From Nemania diffusa (lineage: Eukaryota; Ascomycota; Sordariomycetes; Xylariales; Xylariaceae): a DNA stretch of 64,000 bases. The DNA lies in the NCBI GenBank assembly GCA_038501195.1, contig JBBPUQ010000001.1, forward strand, positions 1,860,001 through 1,924,000, in the 5' to 3' direction. A program made the translations under genes and the position numbers. The notes below the pieces were generated by a model. That model worked only from the letters and a program-made list of their open reading frames with translations. It was not told the DNA's origin and searched no databases. Position 1 is the stretch's first letter. Each line of letters opens with the position of its first letter. This document shows, piece by piece, positions 39,701 to 51,330 of the stretch.

Positions 39701-42700
39701 TTCTGGGCAGGTAGGAGTTCCTGTATTGCCTCTCTACTTTTAAACAATGACGGTTAATAATGAATTGTACATATAGGGTGGGACGTATCCTGGTATGGGA
39801 AGCGAACTCTATCAGACTGTCCCAGTCTTTCGTGATGCGGTAGTGAGATGTGACGGTATCCTATCCGGCCACGGATTCCCTACTGTTCTCGAGTATATCT
39901 CTCAAGAGTCACAACCTTCACGGAGCGATGAAGAGCTGTGTATCGTGATGCAGTGCGCCACTTTCGTGCTGGAGTACGCCCTTTCTCAATTGTGGATAGC
40001 ATCGGGCGTTCAACCCCAGATAGTGCTAGGTCACAGGTAAGGCCCATCGAGTTCTGGGCTCCCGTCAAGGCCGCTGCTGACCATTGTTGAAATAGTATCG
40101 GAGAGTATGCTGCCATGGTCACTGCGCAAATGCTGAGCCTGAAAGACGGTCTATTGTTTGTCGCTAAGAGAGCGGCGCTGATGATAAGTAAGTGCCAAGC
40201 TAACGCAACAGGAATGTTGGTCTACAAGTTTCCCGCAGAATTTGCCCTCGAAGAACTCGAGAGTGTAATTCCGCAGAACGCCGACGTCGACATAGCCTGT
40301 CACAACGGTCGGGGGAATTTCGTGCTCGCCGGACCTTTGGCGGCTCTCGACGAGATTGCGAAATCCTTCAAATCGCGCGGTTGCAAGAGCAAGTCTCTCG
40401 AAGTGCCGTACGGGTTTCATTCGGCAGCAATGGACCCGATTCTAGATGACCTGAAGGAGTTTGCTTCCACAATCCATCTTAAACCACCCTGCCAGATCAA
40501 GTATGGCTCTGCGCTTTACGGCAGATGCCTGTCTGCTGACGAATCTCTCGACCCCAAGTATCTAGTACGTCATACGAGGGATCCAGTCAACTTTAATGGG
40601 TTGATGGCGCATTTAAAAGAGTCTTGCGACCAACCTCTTCTAATCGAGATCGGACCGTCAGGAAGTAGTGAGTCTCCAACACCCCCAAGGGTATCGGAGT
40701 ATATGTAAGCTGACTCATGTACATGATAGCTCGCGGCATGTTCTCAAGCGCAATTCCAAAGGCCACATTCCTCACCAGTATTTCGCCGCTCGAGACTGCT
40801 TGGACTTCAATGACCGCAGCTCTACAGACGCTGTTTCTTGAGGGGCATGCCGCCAATTGGAGAAGTATTTATCACCAGCTTGCGGTTAAATTCCTTCGGT
40901 CCCTTCCCGGATATCCGTTATCAATGTCTCAATATCTAGTTCCATTCGATAATGATGCTGTCAAGGCCATAGAAGGTGCTGCAATGACAGAGGAACCCAA
41001 ATACGAGTTTGTTGTACCACAGCCCTTGGAGAGCGGAGGCAGCTCCACCCGCAGACATTATATCACGCCAGTCGCGCGGGTGTCCCCGTTTATTAAAGCA
41101 CACGTCGTCGGTGGTATGCCTCTATGCCCCGCGTCGGTATATATGGAGATAGTCCTCGAGGGGCAGGCTCTTTCCAGCCAAATAGAATCGACCAACCAGG
41201 TATCCGTCCTAGAGAATATGACATTCGACCATCCATTCGTGTACACGGATGCCGATAAAAATGTCGTGTCTTCCCTTACGACAACGATGGATTTCAATGC
41301 TTCAGAGAATATCAGCTTTTCGTGCAGATCTCAGAGTGCTCGGAACCATTGTACCGGCATCTTGACGCGACAGACGAAACAAGACAATGATAACTTCTTC
41401 GCACGGAAGGGGTCTTATGTCAAGCGACAGCGTCAATCCTTCCTGTCAGACCCAAGAGGGTCGACTGACACGTTTTCCACACGTACCATTTATCAACATA
41501 TCTTCACACGTGTGGTCCAATATGGAGAACCCTTCCAGACAATCAAGAGTCTCACTATCCGGTCCGGAGGGCTCGAGGGATACGGCACATTCCATTTACC
41601 AGCTTTGACCGCGACGGCGAAATATGCTTGCCACCCAGCCTTCATGGATACATTACTCCACGCCTCTGGTTTCATGGCTAACGCTTACGTGAACCCAGAT
41701 ATCGTGTGTATCTGTGCCAAGGTTGAGCGAGCGACGATTCCGAGTCTTGGGCTGGAGGACATAGCAGGGGAGATGAGCGTCTACTCAAGTCTCATCGATG
41801 TGGGGAATTCTATCATAGCAGATGCTTATGCCCTTAATTCTGCTGGAAGAATCCTTGCGTCCATTGAGGGTATGCACTTTCGTAAGGTCGGCCTAGTCTC
41901 CTTCTCGGCACAGCTGTCTAGGTTGGCAAAAGGTGTGGTACATGTAGCCCCGACTAGTAGGGAGATACGGGGCCCATCAGCTGGACCGCCTCGAAATAAA
42001 CCCCTAGTGGATATAGTGAAGAAGCAGCCTGCGCCTCTGGTAAGCAATGTCGAGGCCGTTATTCGAACTATCCTATCTCAAACCTGCGGAGCCGAACTAA
42101 CCGGCAGCGGTGATCACTCATTGGTGGAACTGGGTTTAGACAGTCTGCTGCAAATTGAAATCGTCGATGAGATCTGCCAGCGCTTTTCATCCGCAGCGAT
42201 ACGAAAGTCGAATTTGGAGAAGTGCGGTACTCTAGCAGAGTTAATAGCAGTGGTCACGGCGGCTGTAGAACAAGGAAGCCAGAATCAATCAGAACTGCTG
42301 CCTCCAAATCTGGCTAACGACTCAGAGCAGGGCACATATGCCACCGAGCCATCGACGCCTAGAGATGAAGATCCGAAACGGCAGACGCCAGCACTCCAGA
42401 CCGAGCTCGAAATCCTGCTCTCAGACCTCTGCGGGCTATGCTTGACTGATGATGAGAAGTCTATTTCGCTTGGATTACTGGGTGTGGACTCGTTGTTGAG
42501 TATCGAGCTTGTCCAAGAGATCCAGGCTCGTTTCGCAATCAGTCTCGACGAAACCTCGATGTCGCTGTCAGACCTTAGCTATGTCGGATTAGAGGGAATC
42601 TTGTCGAACAGGACGATAGAGTTGACAAGACAAGGAAGTAGCGATTTATCAGATAGTAGCGAAGAAGAGGACGTGAACAACGAATCCGAGGAAGCATTGA

Positions 42701-43688
42701 CTGGCTCTTCAGCTAGCGAGAGCTGTATCAATATTTTGCAGCGCCAACAAAGCGGGAAAAGGAAGAATGACTTGTATCTCCTTCATGATGGCAGCGGTCT
42801 CGCTAGCGTATACTCTAAAATCTCACCAGTCAACCGCAACATCTCCGCCATGTCTAGCCCAGAGTTCTGGCCCCGAGAGGCGAGACCTAAAAGGAACGCG
42901 CAAACGAAAACGCTAGAAGAGCTAGCTGCGCTATATATCCAGACCATGGACCTAACCGTGCGATCCGATATGATATTAGGAGGTAAGTAATCGCATCTCT
43001 CATGTGCTATCAGTAACCTTTCACATTTTGTTTCTACCTATATTTCACCTTAGCTCACACATCGCTCAACTAGGCTGGTCATTCGGAGGCGTGCTGGCGT
43101 TTGAGATGGCGCGACAACTACGGCGGCTCGGCAGGGCGCCCAAGGGTCTGATTTTAATCGACAGCCCACCGCCAGTCGGCCATGTAGCTCTTCCTGCTGG
43201 CGTCATTTCGCACATCACCAAGCAGTCAGTTAGTGGCGCATCTGGAGCGACGGAAATAGCCAAGCTCGCCCGAGCCCGCGTTGCCTCGCAATTCCAGCAC
43301 CACGCAGGGCTACTCGAACGATACGCGCCAGAGCCGAGGCCCGGTGACGTTCCGTGCATCATCTTGAGATGCACTCAGACGATGGACACAGAAGCACTGT
43401 GCGGCGTTCCCTACCCGTGGCTCAGCGACGAGACTGTCCGCAGCCAGTTCGTCGAGGAATGGGAAGGACTCATTGGGCGACCCGTAACATGCTATGATAT
43501 CGGTTGTAACCACTTCGAAGTTTTTCAACGTGAAAATGTAGGTGCCCCTTATCGCCGTGTTTCTTCCCTTCACATCACAGCCTTGGCTTGGCCCCAATTA
43601 GTGCTGACTTCACTTGGATATCTAGATTGAAGCTATCAGTCGCCTACTAGCGCAAGCATGCGAGGCAATTGATAGGATGTCCGGATAA
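36728..43688 (+). CDS. Non-reducing polyketide synthase (SAT-KS-MAT-PT-ACP-ACP-TE)
   Basis: An iterative type I PKS that builds an aromatic polyketide from acyl and malonyl-CoA without reduction. Ten exons give 2108 aa: 36728-37339, 37402-38031, 38113-38404, 38476-38660, 38715-39710, 39777-40036, 40096-40667, 40730-42982, 43074-43537, 43626-43688. SAT (1-370) has GVCTG. KS starts at about 381 with DTACSSS (Cys539), HGTGT (His674) and GNIGH (His713). MAT has GHSIGE (Ser992). PT has His1307 ([10 protein letters not shown]) and Asp1489 ([10 protein letters not shown]). Two ACPs carry DSL at Ser1654 and Ser1770. TE has GWSFGG (Ser1936) and NHFE (His2080). There is no methyltransferase domain, so the backbone should lack C-methyl groups. 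The start is the ATG at 36728. Intron 1 uses a GTTTGT donor and is the least certain junction. Chain length and cyclisation mode cannot be assigned by eye. A TE rather than reductive release fits the separate A-T-R enzyme next door. Confidence 0.95.
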
Positions 43689-44816
43689 CGGTATTGGTAG
43701 AAGACGTAACAGGCCGTTGCTTGTAACCTAGTTGAATTATTCATTGGTAGAGTTGTTGAGTCGGGAGCTTACATGTAGGAAGAAATTTGATAAGCTACAG
43801 GAAAGACGCTAGGCCTAAGCAGGTTTAGGCTCTCGATACAGGTCATCCACAGTCTATGTAGTCTCCAGATGCAGGTAAACGCCATAGATTTCTAGATACG
43901 CATCCATAGAGGTCGCCAGAGGTATAGTAGATATTTATAAGAAGCTAATTCCGCCAAGAGATAATCAATCCTGACTTACACACCTTCCCAAGCCCCAAGG
44001 CATGTAAACCCCACGCGGGTAGGTAGTACCTATGATTAATAATTGGGACTTGGAGCAATGCTTCGGCAGCTTATTATCTAGTGCCGGATCTAATCGTTAA
44101 CCTTGTTACGACGACAGCTCATAATATTCAAGCTGTCGAGAGGATTGGTTTTTTTGGCTCTCCCTTTGCTACTGCGAAGTATGACCAAGGGGTCCCGACG
44201 TAATACTTAAGCCTTGGAATTCGACAATTTAGGGATCGAGCCAGGTTAGATTTTTGCACTAGGTATCTATATAGATAACTAAGAAACTAGCCCTGTTTGG
44301 CAGCTCGCTCCACTATAGCACCCAATCGCCGAAAATAATTCGTTGCAAGATCCTATTATAGGACAGAAGAAAAGTGTAATAATACGCTATAAATTGTATT
44401 CCATACGCTTTATATGAAGCTTTAACGTAAATGGTTTATTCAACACATATTACAAATTATATAGAACTGATTATTTACTTTTCTCGATCTTAAATGGGTA
44501 CGGTACTTGAGTATAGCCAGGCTATCTGTACAACTAAAGCAGCTCGTGATTTCTTACTTAAGTAGATTCGGTCAGAATAGCCAGGTACCTAACAAGGCTT
44601 AGCTAGACAGGAGAATCTCAGAGCCGTATGACCTGGGATCGAGCAGGGGTGGATTGCATGGCGCTAGAATGGGACGATGTTACCCTCCATACTCCTCCCC
44701 CATTTCTTACACTAGTCAGGCCACTAGTCTTCCCGTCACCCTAATTAAAATAGGCTAGCTACTCCGGTCCTCATTCGTGAAAGGCTGAAAGACCAATTGT
44801 GTAATTACTTATAGGT

Positions 44817-44838
44817 AGAGAGAGAGAGAGAAGAGAGA
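44817..44838 (+). repeat. GA-rich microsatellite
   Basis: A run of mostly (GA)n with one interruption, followed by further purine-rich sequence. It is a simple-sequence repeat with no evident function. Confidence 0.75.
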
Positions 44839-45006
44839 GTAGGGGAGAGGGGTAGTAACAACAAAAAAAAAAAAAAATAGAGCGAGATATAGAGTGAAAA
44901 GACCGTAGGTACCTCTATCATGTCTCAACCAGAGGGAAAATGAATTGACTTAAGCGATGGGACCTCGTCGGCGATAACGCTGTGCGCCTAACAATTAGAG
45001 TACATT

Positions 45007-45106
45007 GCATAGGTACGTTTTGTAAGCTCAGGGTAGAAATTTCACCGCGACCACCCTTCCACTGGTACATAGGTACGTTTGTAAGCTTGGGGTGCACATT
45101 TCGCCG
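45007..45106 (+). repeat. Imperfect tandem repeat, about 60-bp period, upstream of the MFS gene
   Basis: The block GCATAGGTACGTTTTGTAAG (from 45007) recurs 60 bp on as ACATAGGTACGTTTGTAAG, and both continue into a similar CACATTTC or AAATTTC-ACCG/GCCG stretch. It lies about 250 bp upstream of the transporter start, so it could be promoter architecture or a chance duplication. Confidence 0.6.
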
Positions 45107-45351
45107 GCAGCTTCATGGTTATGACTTATAAGACGTGCCAGGGGGTCTGTTGGGTAAGGAGACCAATGATGAAGACAACTTGTTCTGGTTTCTTATTAGC
45201 TTGAGGTTAGCTATCCGCGAAGCAATCTAGAAGTCAGGTAGCTTCTTAATAAACAAAACTTGACAGCAAACCAGAAGACATTGTACCCGTCCTTATTCAT
45301 TGAGAAAAGCACTTAGACCCGCGTAATTTAACACACTGATCTTTGTCCACC

Positions 45352-47105
45352 ATGTCCACCATGGACCAAGACACAGCGTCGAAAACACCGCCGAACGAGG
45401 CCTCGTTCGGCAGTGAGACGGAAAAAGATCAACAACTCGAACCGTCCAACGATTCTTCGCCCCCCGCGGAGCCGCCTCGCAACGTCTCGGGCGTCGGATG
45501 GGTCCTCGTCGTGAGCTCCATCCTCTCGACCATCTTCCTTTTCGCCCTCGACAACACCGTGACCGCCAACGTCCAGCCCTCCATCGTTGCTGCTTTTCAC
45601 CGTGTCGATTTGCTCCCTTGGGTCTCGGTCGCCTACCTGCTCGGCTCCGCTGCCGTCAATCTCTTCTGGTGTGTTCCAACTTTCTATTACCACCCATATT
45701 TGTTTATGGCTCGCTGACAGTTCCCCAATGGTGAAACAACAGGGGCCAGATATACACATCCTTCAACACCAAATGGACATACCTAGCATGCGTCCTCGTC
45801 TTCGAGGCTGGCTCGGCGCTATGTGGCGGCGCGCCCAACATGAATGCCTTCATAGTTGGTCGTGTGCTCTGTGGCCTCTTCGGCGCGGGCATGTACGTCG
45901 GCGTCATCACGCTACTCGCGCTTACAACCTACGAGCATGAGCGAGCCGCCTATTTCGGACTTGTTGGTATCACCTGGGGCTTCGGCACTGTCTTGGGCCC
46001 CATCATTGGCGGTGCTCTCGCAGACGCCAACGCCTGGCGCTTTGCCTTTTACCTCAACCTCTTCATCGGTGCCCTGTTCGCCCCCGTCTACCTCTTCCTC
46101 ATCCCCAACAAGGACCCGCGCCGCGGCGCCGCCCTCAAGGCTCGAGTGTCGAATCTAGACTTTGTGGGTACGGTGCTACTCGCGGGCGCCATGGTTTCCT
46201 TGCTCATGGCTATTTCTTTCGGCGGGACCGTGTATGCCTTTAATTCGGCCAAGGTCATTGCTCTATTCGTCGTCTTCGGAGTCTTGACCATCCTTTTCTT
46301 TCTCCAGCAGGTATTCGCCATCTTCACGACCGTTGAGACGCGCCTATTCCCGCTCCACTTCCTCAAAATGCCCATCATGCTCAGCCAGGCCGCAGTCGTG
46401 GCGGCCTCCGCGACGGCCTCATTCACCATCATCTACTTCATCCCGCTGTTCTACCAGCTCGTCAAGAGCGAGAAGGCCCTCATCTCAGGTGTTCACCTAC
46501 TGCCGTACGTGGCCTTCATGGTGACCGCCTGCGTTGGCAATGGCATCCTGCTCGGGAAGTTCGGATACTACGCACCGTGGACGCTCTTCAGCGGCGTCTT
46601 CATCGTCATCGGCAGCGCCCTCCTGCTCACCTTCAACCAGTACTCACCCACTACCAACGTCTACGGCTACTCGATCCTCTACGGCATCGGAGTGGGTGCG
46701 ACGATCCAAATGCCCTTCTCCATCGCCTCAGCCAAAGTCAAGCCTGAGGAGGGGGGGCTCGCCATCGGCTACTGCACGTTCTTCCAGTTCACTGGTCCTG
46801 CGGTCGCGCTCTCCGTGGCGAACTCGGTATTCCTCAACGAGTGCCTGGTCCAACTTTCAGGTTACTTCCCGGGCTTGCCCGAGAACACCATCCTGGGTGC
46901 GCTATTCGGTCTGGACCCCGGTCTCCTCGCAGGTACTGCCGATGTGCCTCGTGCCACGATTGAGAATATCCTTGTCACCACCATAAGTCGCATCTGGGCT
47001 ATTCCTCTATCATCGGGGGCGCTTATCCTCGTCCTCTCGCTTACCATGAAGTGGGAAAAGCTCTTCGGCGAAGGCAATGCTCCCGTTGCTATAGGAGGCG
47101 CTTAG
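45352..47105 (+). CDS. MFS transporter, DHA2/DHA14-type multidrug exporter
   Basis: A drug:proton antiporter of the 14-helix major facilitator subfamily, which in fungal clusters usually exports the product or gives self-protection. Two exons (45352-45668 and 45743-47105) flank a 74-bp intron and give 559 aa, normal for the family. The N-terminal 45 or so residues are charged and hydrophilic. Helices begin at VGWVLVVSSILSTIFLFALD, whose LD(N)T is the family's first-helix motif. The arginine in VGRVLCGLFGAGM (helix 4) and the following GITWGFGTVLGPIIGGALAD, a helix-5 antiporter motif C, support an exporter. The ATG at 45352 has a Kozak-like CCACC before it; a second in-frame ATG lies 9 bp on. 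It points away from the PKS across a 1.66-kb gap, so cluster membership is likely but not proven. Confidence 0.9.
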
Positions 47106-48184
47106 ATGGTAAACGTGGTTGTTCAAATCGAGTTGAATTCCCGGGATATACGGATCAAGGAGTAGACATATATGAGATTGAGTGAACGGCGTTAAAAGAT
47201 TGGGAAGATTAGATTAGGTAGGCTAGACACCAGCTACATATAAAGCGTATCTCCTCTACGTCTAGATGGCGGTGATTAGGCTGGATTATCGGAATGATGT
47301 GTCTTAGTACGCATAGTGTAGAGCAAAATTAATTTCCATTATTTAAACAATCTCTCGCAATTAGTCATCGGTCCTAGCAGGGATGTGTAAGCTGGCTAGT
47401 GTGTACTTAGGTACGTATGCAATGAAACCTGCTTGCTGGTGGCAGCTTATTTTGGCATTTAATCTGCCAGCTGCTGGCTCAACTTTTGTCCCTTAGTATC
47501 CCAAGCAACGATATGGCTTGCCTAGTGCGTCTACTTCAACTTGAACCTTTTACAGGGGGTAGGGTAGTATTGATACCTACAGAATATTCGATTTTAATGC
47601 CATGCACTGGTCACCTGGTGGTTCCAGATGAGCTAAAAGGCGAAAACCATTTAGCGCTATTAGGAATCGAACCTAATCCCAATTAGAAGATACACCAGGT
47701 TGCACTACAACTGTTCCGTCCTGTCCTAGCCCTATAAGTGGATAGGTGGGTCACAGAGAGCGGGTAAATGTGGAGGTTCATTAGTAGTTCCTGTTTAGGT
47801 ACTAAAATCATATGCTGTACGCTGTATAAGTATAAATACTTATGTGCCCAGCAAACGTAACTGACCTGATTGACCTGAATAGACCTAAATTAACCTGACT
47901 ACCCTGACTGGGTTTGACTGGCCTAGTTAGCCTGATTAGTTATATTAGTTAATTACGTTAGTCAAGTCTGGTGCAGAGGAATGATTGGATAGGAAAGAAC
48001 AAATGTGAAGCGGGGCTAAGCACTTGGGTACAGTACCCCCGCCGAGCTCTACGTAGTACGTGTGCATAGAGGCGCGCGCGTAATTGGTTCCTACCGCGCA
48101 AGGTCTGTTGACATAACTTGATCTCCTTCCGACATACTATAGGTACTATGAATCTATCTCCCTCCCGATCTTGATTTCGTTACT
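47106..48184. other. Intergenic region after the MFS gene
   Basis: I see no credible gene. A 66-codon open frame at 47486-47686 lacks family features. A B-box-like GGTTCGATTCC on the minus strand (about 47664-47674) is not embedded in a foldable tRNA. A degenerate 10-bp periodic repeat lies at 47861-47940. Confidence 0.65.
47861..47940 (+). repeat. Degenerate tandem array of about 10-bp units (GACCTGATT-like)
   Basis: About eight loosely conserved units follow each other, for example GACCTGATT, GACCTGAATA, GACCTAAATTA, ACCTGACTA, CCCTGACTG, GCCTAGTTA and GCCTGATTAG. Decay makes the ends uncertain. The helical-turn period could in principle phase protein binding, but an old minisatellite is the simpler reading. 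Confidence 0.6.
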
Positions 48185-49525
48185 ATGACTCAAACTCGAG
48201 CCCAGAGAGCCGCCAAAAGGGGGCGCAATCCAGAGGACCAGAGTACGTTTTACGAAGCGACTACAGCTCATAACTGACAATGAACAGACCAAGATCCTCC
48301 AACACCCAAACGCCAACGTCCGAAGACGATCCAAGGCAAAGCTCAAAAACAAGCCATCGAAGATGTGCCCGATCTTAGTTCTGAACCATCTCCGAAGCGA
48401 CCGCGGCTTAGACTGTCTGCTGACGAGGATAGTTTTGACAACGCCGCGGCTGACAACATTGACCCCAAAAACCCAATCGATTTCTGGAGAAGAGAAGGGC
48501 ACTGGCCGCGCCAATACTTCGAGTCCGATATAGAGCACCAGGGTATCCTTGCGCGTAAGCGATCGAATTCCGGTACGTCTTCGACACCGAGCGATCAGAA
48601 GCCGCGCGAGGAGAAGAGTGCGCCGTACCTAGATCCGCGCTACAAAACACTGCTTGCAGCCAAGGGCGGGTTTATGGATGAGTCGGATCTCGGTGTGACG
48701 GAGGCGAGCAAGCAAACTTGCTACGCCTTGCTTCGCGTAGAGCAGGCAATCCCAAATAACTCTTTATTTCAGGATGACCTTTTCGAACAAACATGCCGAA
48801 GGGTACGGGAAAGGAATGAAGCGAGAGTTATACAAGACATCACGCTGTTGATTGTTCCTTCGGCGGAAACCCTTGCTACCTATGGCGCCGCTGGCCTCGA
48901 GTGCTTGATTGAAAGCGTCAATGAAGGCTGGAACAACTCGATTCCCCTGACTGGGATCCGCCCACAGCCGGACTATTCCGTTGGATTCCGACGAAAGGCA
49001 TTTACGGACGACCAGCTCACTAAGCTATCGCCATTTATTGGCGACTTTATTGCCGGCGACCTATCGTTCTTTATGGCCACGTACTACATATACTTTCCTT
49101 TTCTAGCCTGTGAGGTAAAATGTGGCGCCGCAGCGCTGGACGTTGCAGACCGCCAGAACGCTCACAGTATGATCATGGCGGCACGAGGCATCGTTGAACT
49201 CTTCCGCTTGGCAAAGAGGGAGGATGAGGTCCACCGGCAGATCCTTTCTTTCTCCGTCTCACACGACCACCAGTCGGTGCGGATCTACGGCTACTACCCG
49301 GTAATCGATAAGAAGGAAACTAAGTACTACCGCCATCTAATCCGTGCATTTTCTTTCACGGAACTGGATGGGAAAGAGAAATGGACTGCATATCGGTTCA
49401 CCAAGAATATTTACGATATTTGGATGCCAGATCACTTCGAGAGAATCTGCTCGGCCATCGATCAGTTACCGTCAAAGTTGGATTTCGACGTCCAAGCGCT
49501 TTCTGAATCGACCAGCCTCTCCTAG
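48185..49525 (+). CDS. DUF7924-family protein with PD-(D/E)XK-like motif pattern
   Basis: A 431-aa protein of a fungus-specific family I recognise as DUF7924; its biochemical function is unknown to me. Two exons (48185-48242 and 48288-49525) flank a 45-bp intron with a CTGAC branch site. The N-terminal 70 residues are basic and disordered (TPKRQRPKTIQ, SPKRPRLRLS), suggesting a nuclear protein. Then come the family's FWRREGHWPRQYF, DQKPREEKSAPY and ETLATYGAAGLECLIESV segments. Conserved QPDYSVGF (Asp248) and FLACEVKCG (Glu295, Lys297) match the spacing and order of the PD...ExK nuclease core. A nuclease-like role is inference only. It stands alone, about 1.1 kb from the transporter, and does not look like a biosynthetic gene. 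Confidence 0.85.
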
Positions 49526-50296
49526 GGTCTAGAGAATTTTGCAGCGTCGGAGCTGAACTCCCCATCACTACTCGTGGATGAGGGATAACCAGTCTAACAA
49601 GCCTAGTCAGCAGCAACCCCGGGTACTTCATTCTCCACTCCCGGGCCTGCCAAACAGAGGAAGAGCCCAGTCAAGAAGAAAGCCTAGGGTTATTCTACAT
49701 AGTCTGGCAGAGGAGAGGTCATAGAGTGAATAGAAGTCCTGTAGCAGCTGGGAAGAAGGGTAGAGTATAGGGCTCAATAGAAAGATCAATTAATTGCTGA
49801 CCTTCTAGATCCATAGAGAGGACCAAAGGTCCCTTATATATATCTAAATCTATAGATATAACTACCCTATAAGGTCTAGCCACTTTATCACCTAACAATA
49901 AAATAGAGCGTCCTGCCGTTAAGCATAACCGATCTACCGTATCCGGTACCACTAGTAATATTAACATTCCTATACACGCAATTGATAGTGATGTCTCTAT
50001 TACCTCCTACGCCAGTTTCACTACAAACGATGGCATCGAAAGTGTTCTCGTGCCCGGTAGAACAGATTACAAACTACGATACATATATTTTTCCTAACAA
50101 GTCGGATTATTAAATCTGCTAGCAGACTCAACAGACAACAAATTCTTTAAGGACGAGTTCACGGCCGGATGTAACAACTCAATCCTATACACACGGTATT
50201 AGATCGTCAACGTGGGTTTATGTTCCTAAAAATAAGGGCTCACAAACTACAGTATGCAAGTGCCTCGACACCTTCATTTTGACAGGCTTAGCTACC
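49526..50296. other. Intergenic region, no gene recognised
   Basis: An 82-codon minus-strand frame at 49719-49967 is rich in Leu, Val and Ile but resembles nothing I know. The stretch is somewhat TA-rich with many CTA/TAG words. I see no other structure. Confidence 0.6.
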
Positions 50297-51330
50297 TTAT
50301 TCTATATTATCATCTTCTGGAACGATGAATTCAAATTTCTGTACCACGCTTTCAGCGGCGTTGATACCCTGTTCCTCGATTTGAGCCATGCGGTCTTTAG
50401 CTCGCTTCGCTAGCTGACGAGTCTGGCTGCTAAATCGAGTATCATCTATAATCGTCCCGAAGTTTGTCTTCCAGCTGTCCCATCGCGAGGTTGTCCATCT
50501 TTGGCTTCCAATTTCGATCATCGCGCCCTTTTGGCACATCTCGAAGAGAACATCTCCAGCATAGAGAATCCATTGAGCTGCAGCAGCAGCGTAAGGGTCG
50601 AATTCCGGGCTCAACTGGGTATTCGATGCCTTGGAAGTTGCGAAAGGTGAAGGCCGAATCAATGCGCTCAGTCGCGTCACTTCAGCTATACCACCGCCTA
50701 GGAGCCTCGCCAGGAACGCCGAGAAGTTAATGTACTCCGTTGCGAGCTTGGGATCACTGTCTAACTTGGAGGTTGCAAAGTTTCCTAAAGAATAATTAAA
50801 GTTAGCTAGCTTGCTAATACAAGAAATCTCACAATCTTAGAAAATATGTTGCAAGGGTCCTCTCAGACTCCTTAGTATTGATTACCTTCATTCAGTTCCC
50901 ACATCCATTGTGGCAAGCCTTCGTATTGAGTTGCCGGCACCAAGTTCCACAGTTCTCTCTCATCAAGGGACCCGCCAGCTAGCCACGGAGCGTGCCGACG
51001 GGGTAAACCTTGGAGTTCTTGAATTAGGCTGACAAGACGATCTTGCGCCGGGCTATCGGCCGGTATCTTCATTGCTGCCCTTCCAAGGCAATCCCATACA
51101 TATTTCATCCAACCCACGGGGTCAGGACCAGGCGCTGCAGTGGTCTCTGGGGATGAATTGTACAAGGCGTACACATCACGGCAGTCCTTGAAGATAGTTT
51201 GATCAATGGTCCGTGCTGCTTCGATTGGTTCGAGCGAGCTGTTTACCATAGCCTGGATCGCAGTGGCTATCCCTTCCTCGGCACCAGTGTTGCTAGGACG
51301 AGAAAGGCCGAGATCAAGAGTAGACGACAT
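50297..51330 (-). CDS. DUF3632-family protein of unknown function
   Basis: A 310-aa protein that looks like the fungal DUF3632 family, whose function is unknown. Two exons (51330-50886 and 50784-50297) flank a 101-bp intron with a GTAATC donor and TTTAG acceptor, in phase 1. Family-like features are a helical N-terminal half (IATAIQAMVNSSLEPIEAA), ELWNLVPATQYEGLPQWMWE at the end of exon 1, and YINFSAFLARLLG at the start of exon 2. A C-terminal helix with RQLAKRAKDRMAQIEEQG follows. It is predicted cytosolic, with no signal peptide or membrane helix. The start was set at the ATG at 51330. The frame remains open further upstream to 51483, but that part reads like untranslated leader. Confidence 0.78.

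Larger units (their letters stand above)
43689..45351. other. Gene-free spacer between PKS and MFS transporter
   Basis: In 1.66 kb I see no open frame with coding character and no RNA gene. It holds a GA-rich microsatellite (44817-44838), an A-run near 44863, and a two-copy imperfect tandem repeat at 45007-45106 just upstream of the transporter. Many TAGGTAC/GTACCTA-like words are scattered through it. Confidence 0.7.

Noticed and set aside
45587..46986. Plus- and minus-strand open frames over the MFS gene
   Set aside because: Shadows of a GC-rich coding region; the transporter frame carries the helices and motifs.
47640..47725. Possible tRNA or tRNA-derived SINE on the minus strand, because of a perfect B-box-like GGTTCGATTCC and a T-arm-like stem
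   Set aside because: The 5' acceptor strand and a proper anticodon stem cannot be paired, so it is at most a decayed relic. tRNAscan-SE would settle it.
49719..49967. 82-codon minus-strand frame, possibly a transposon fragment
   Set aside because: No recognisable protease, RT or integrase motif; too short and isolated to call.
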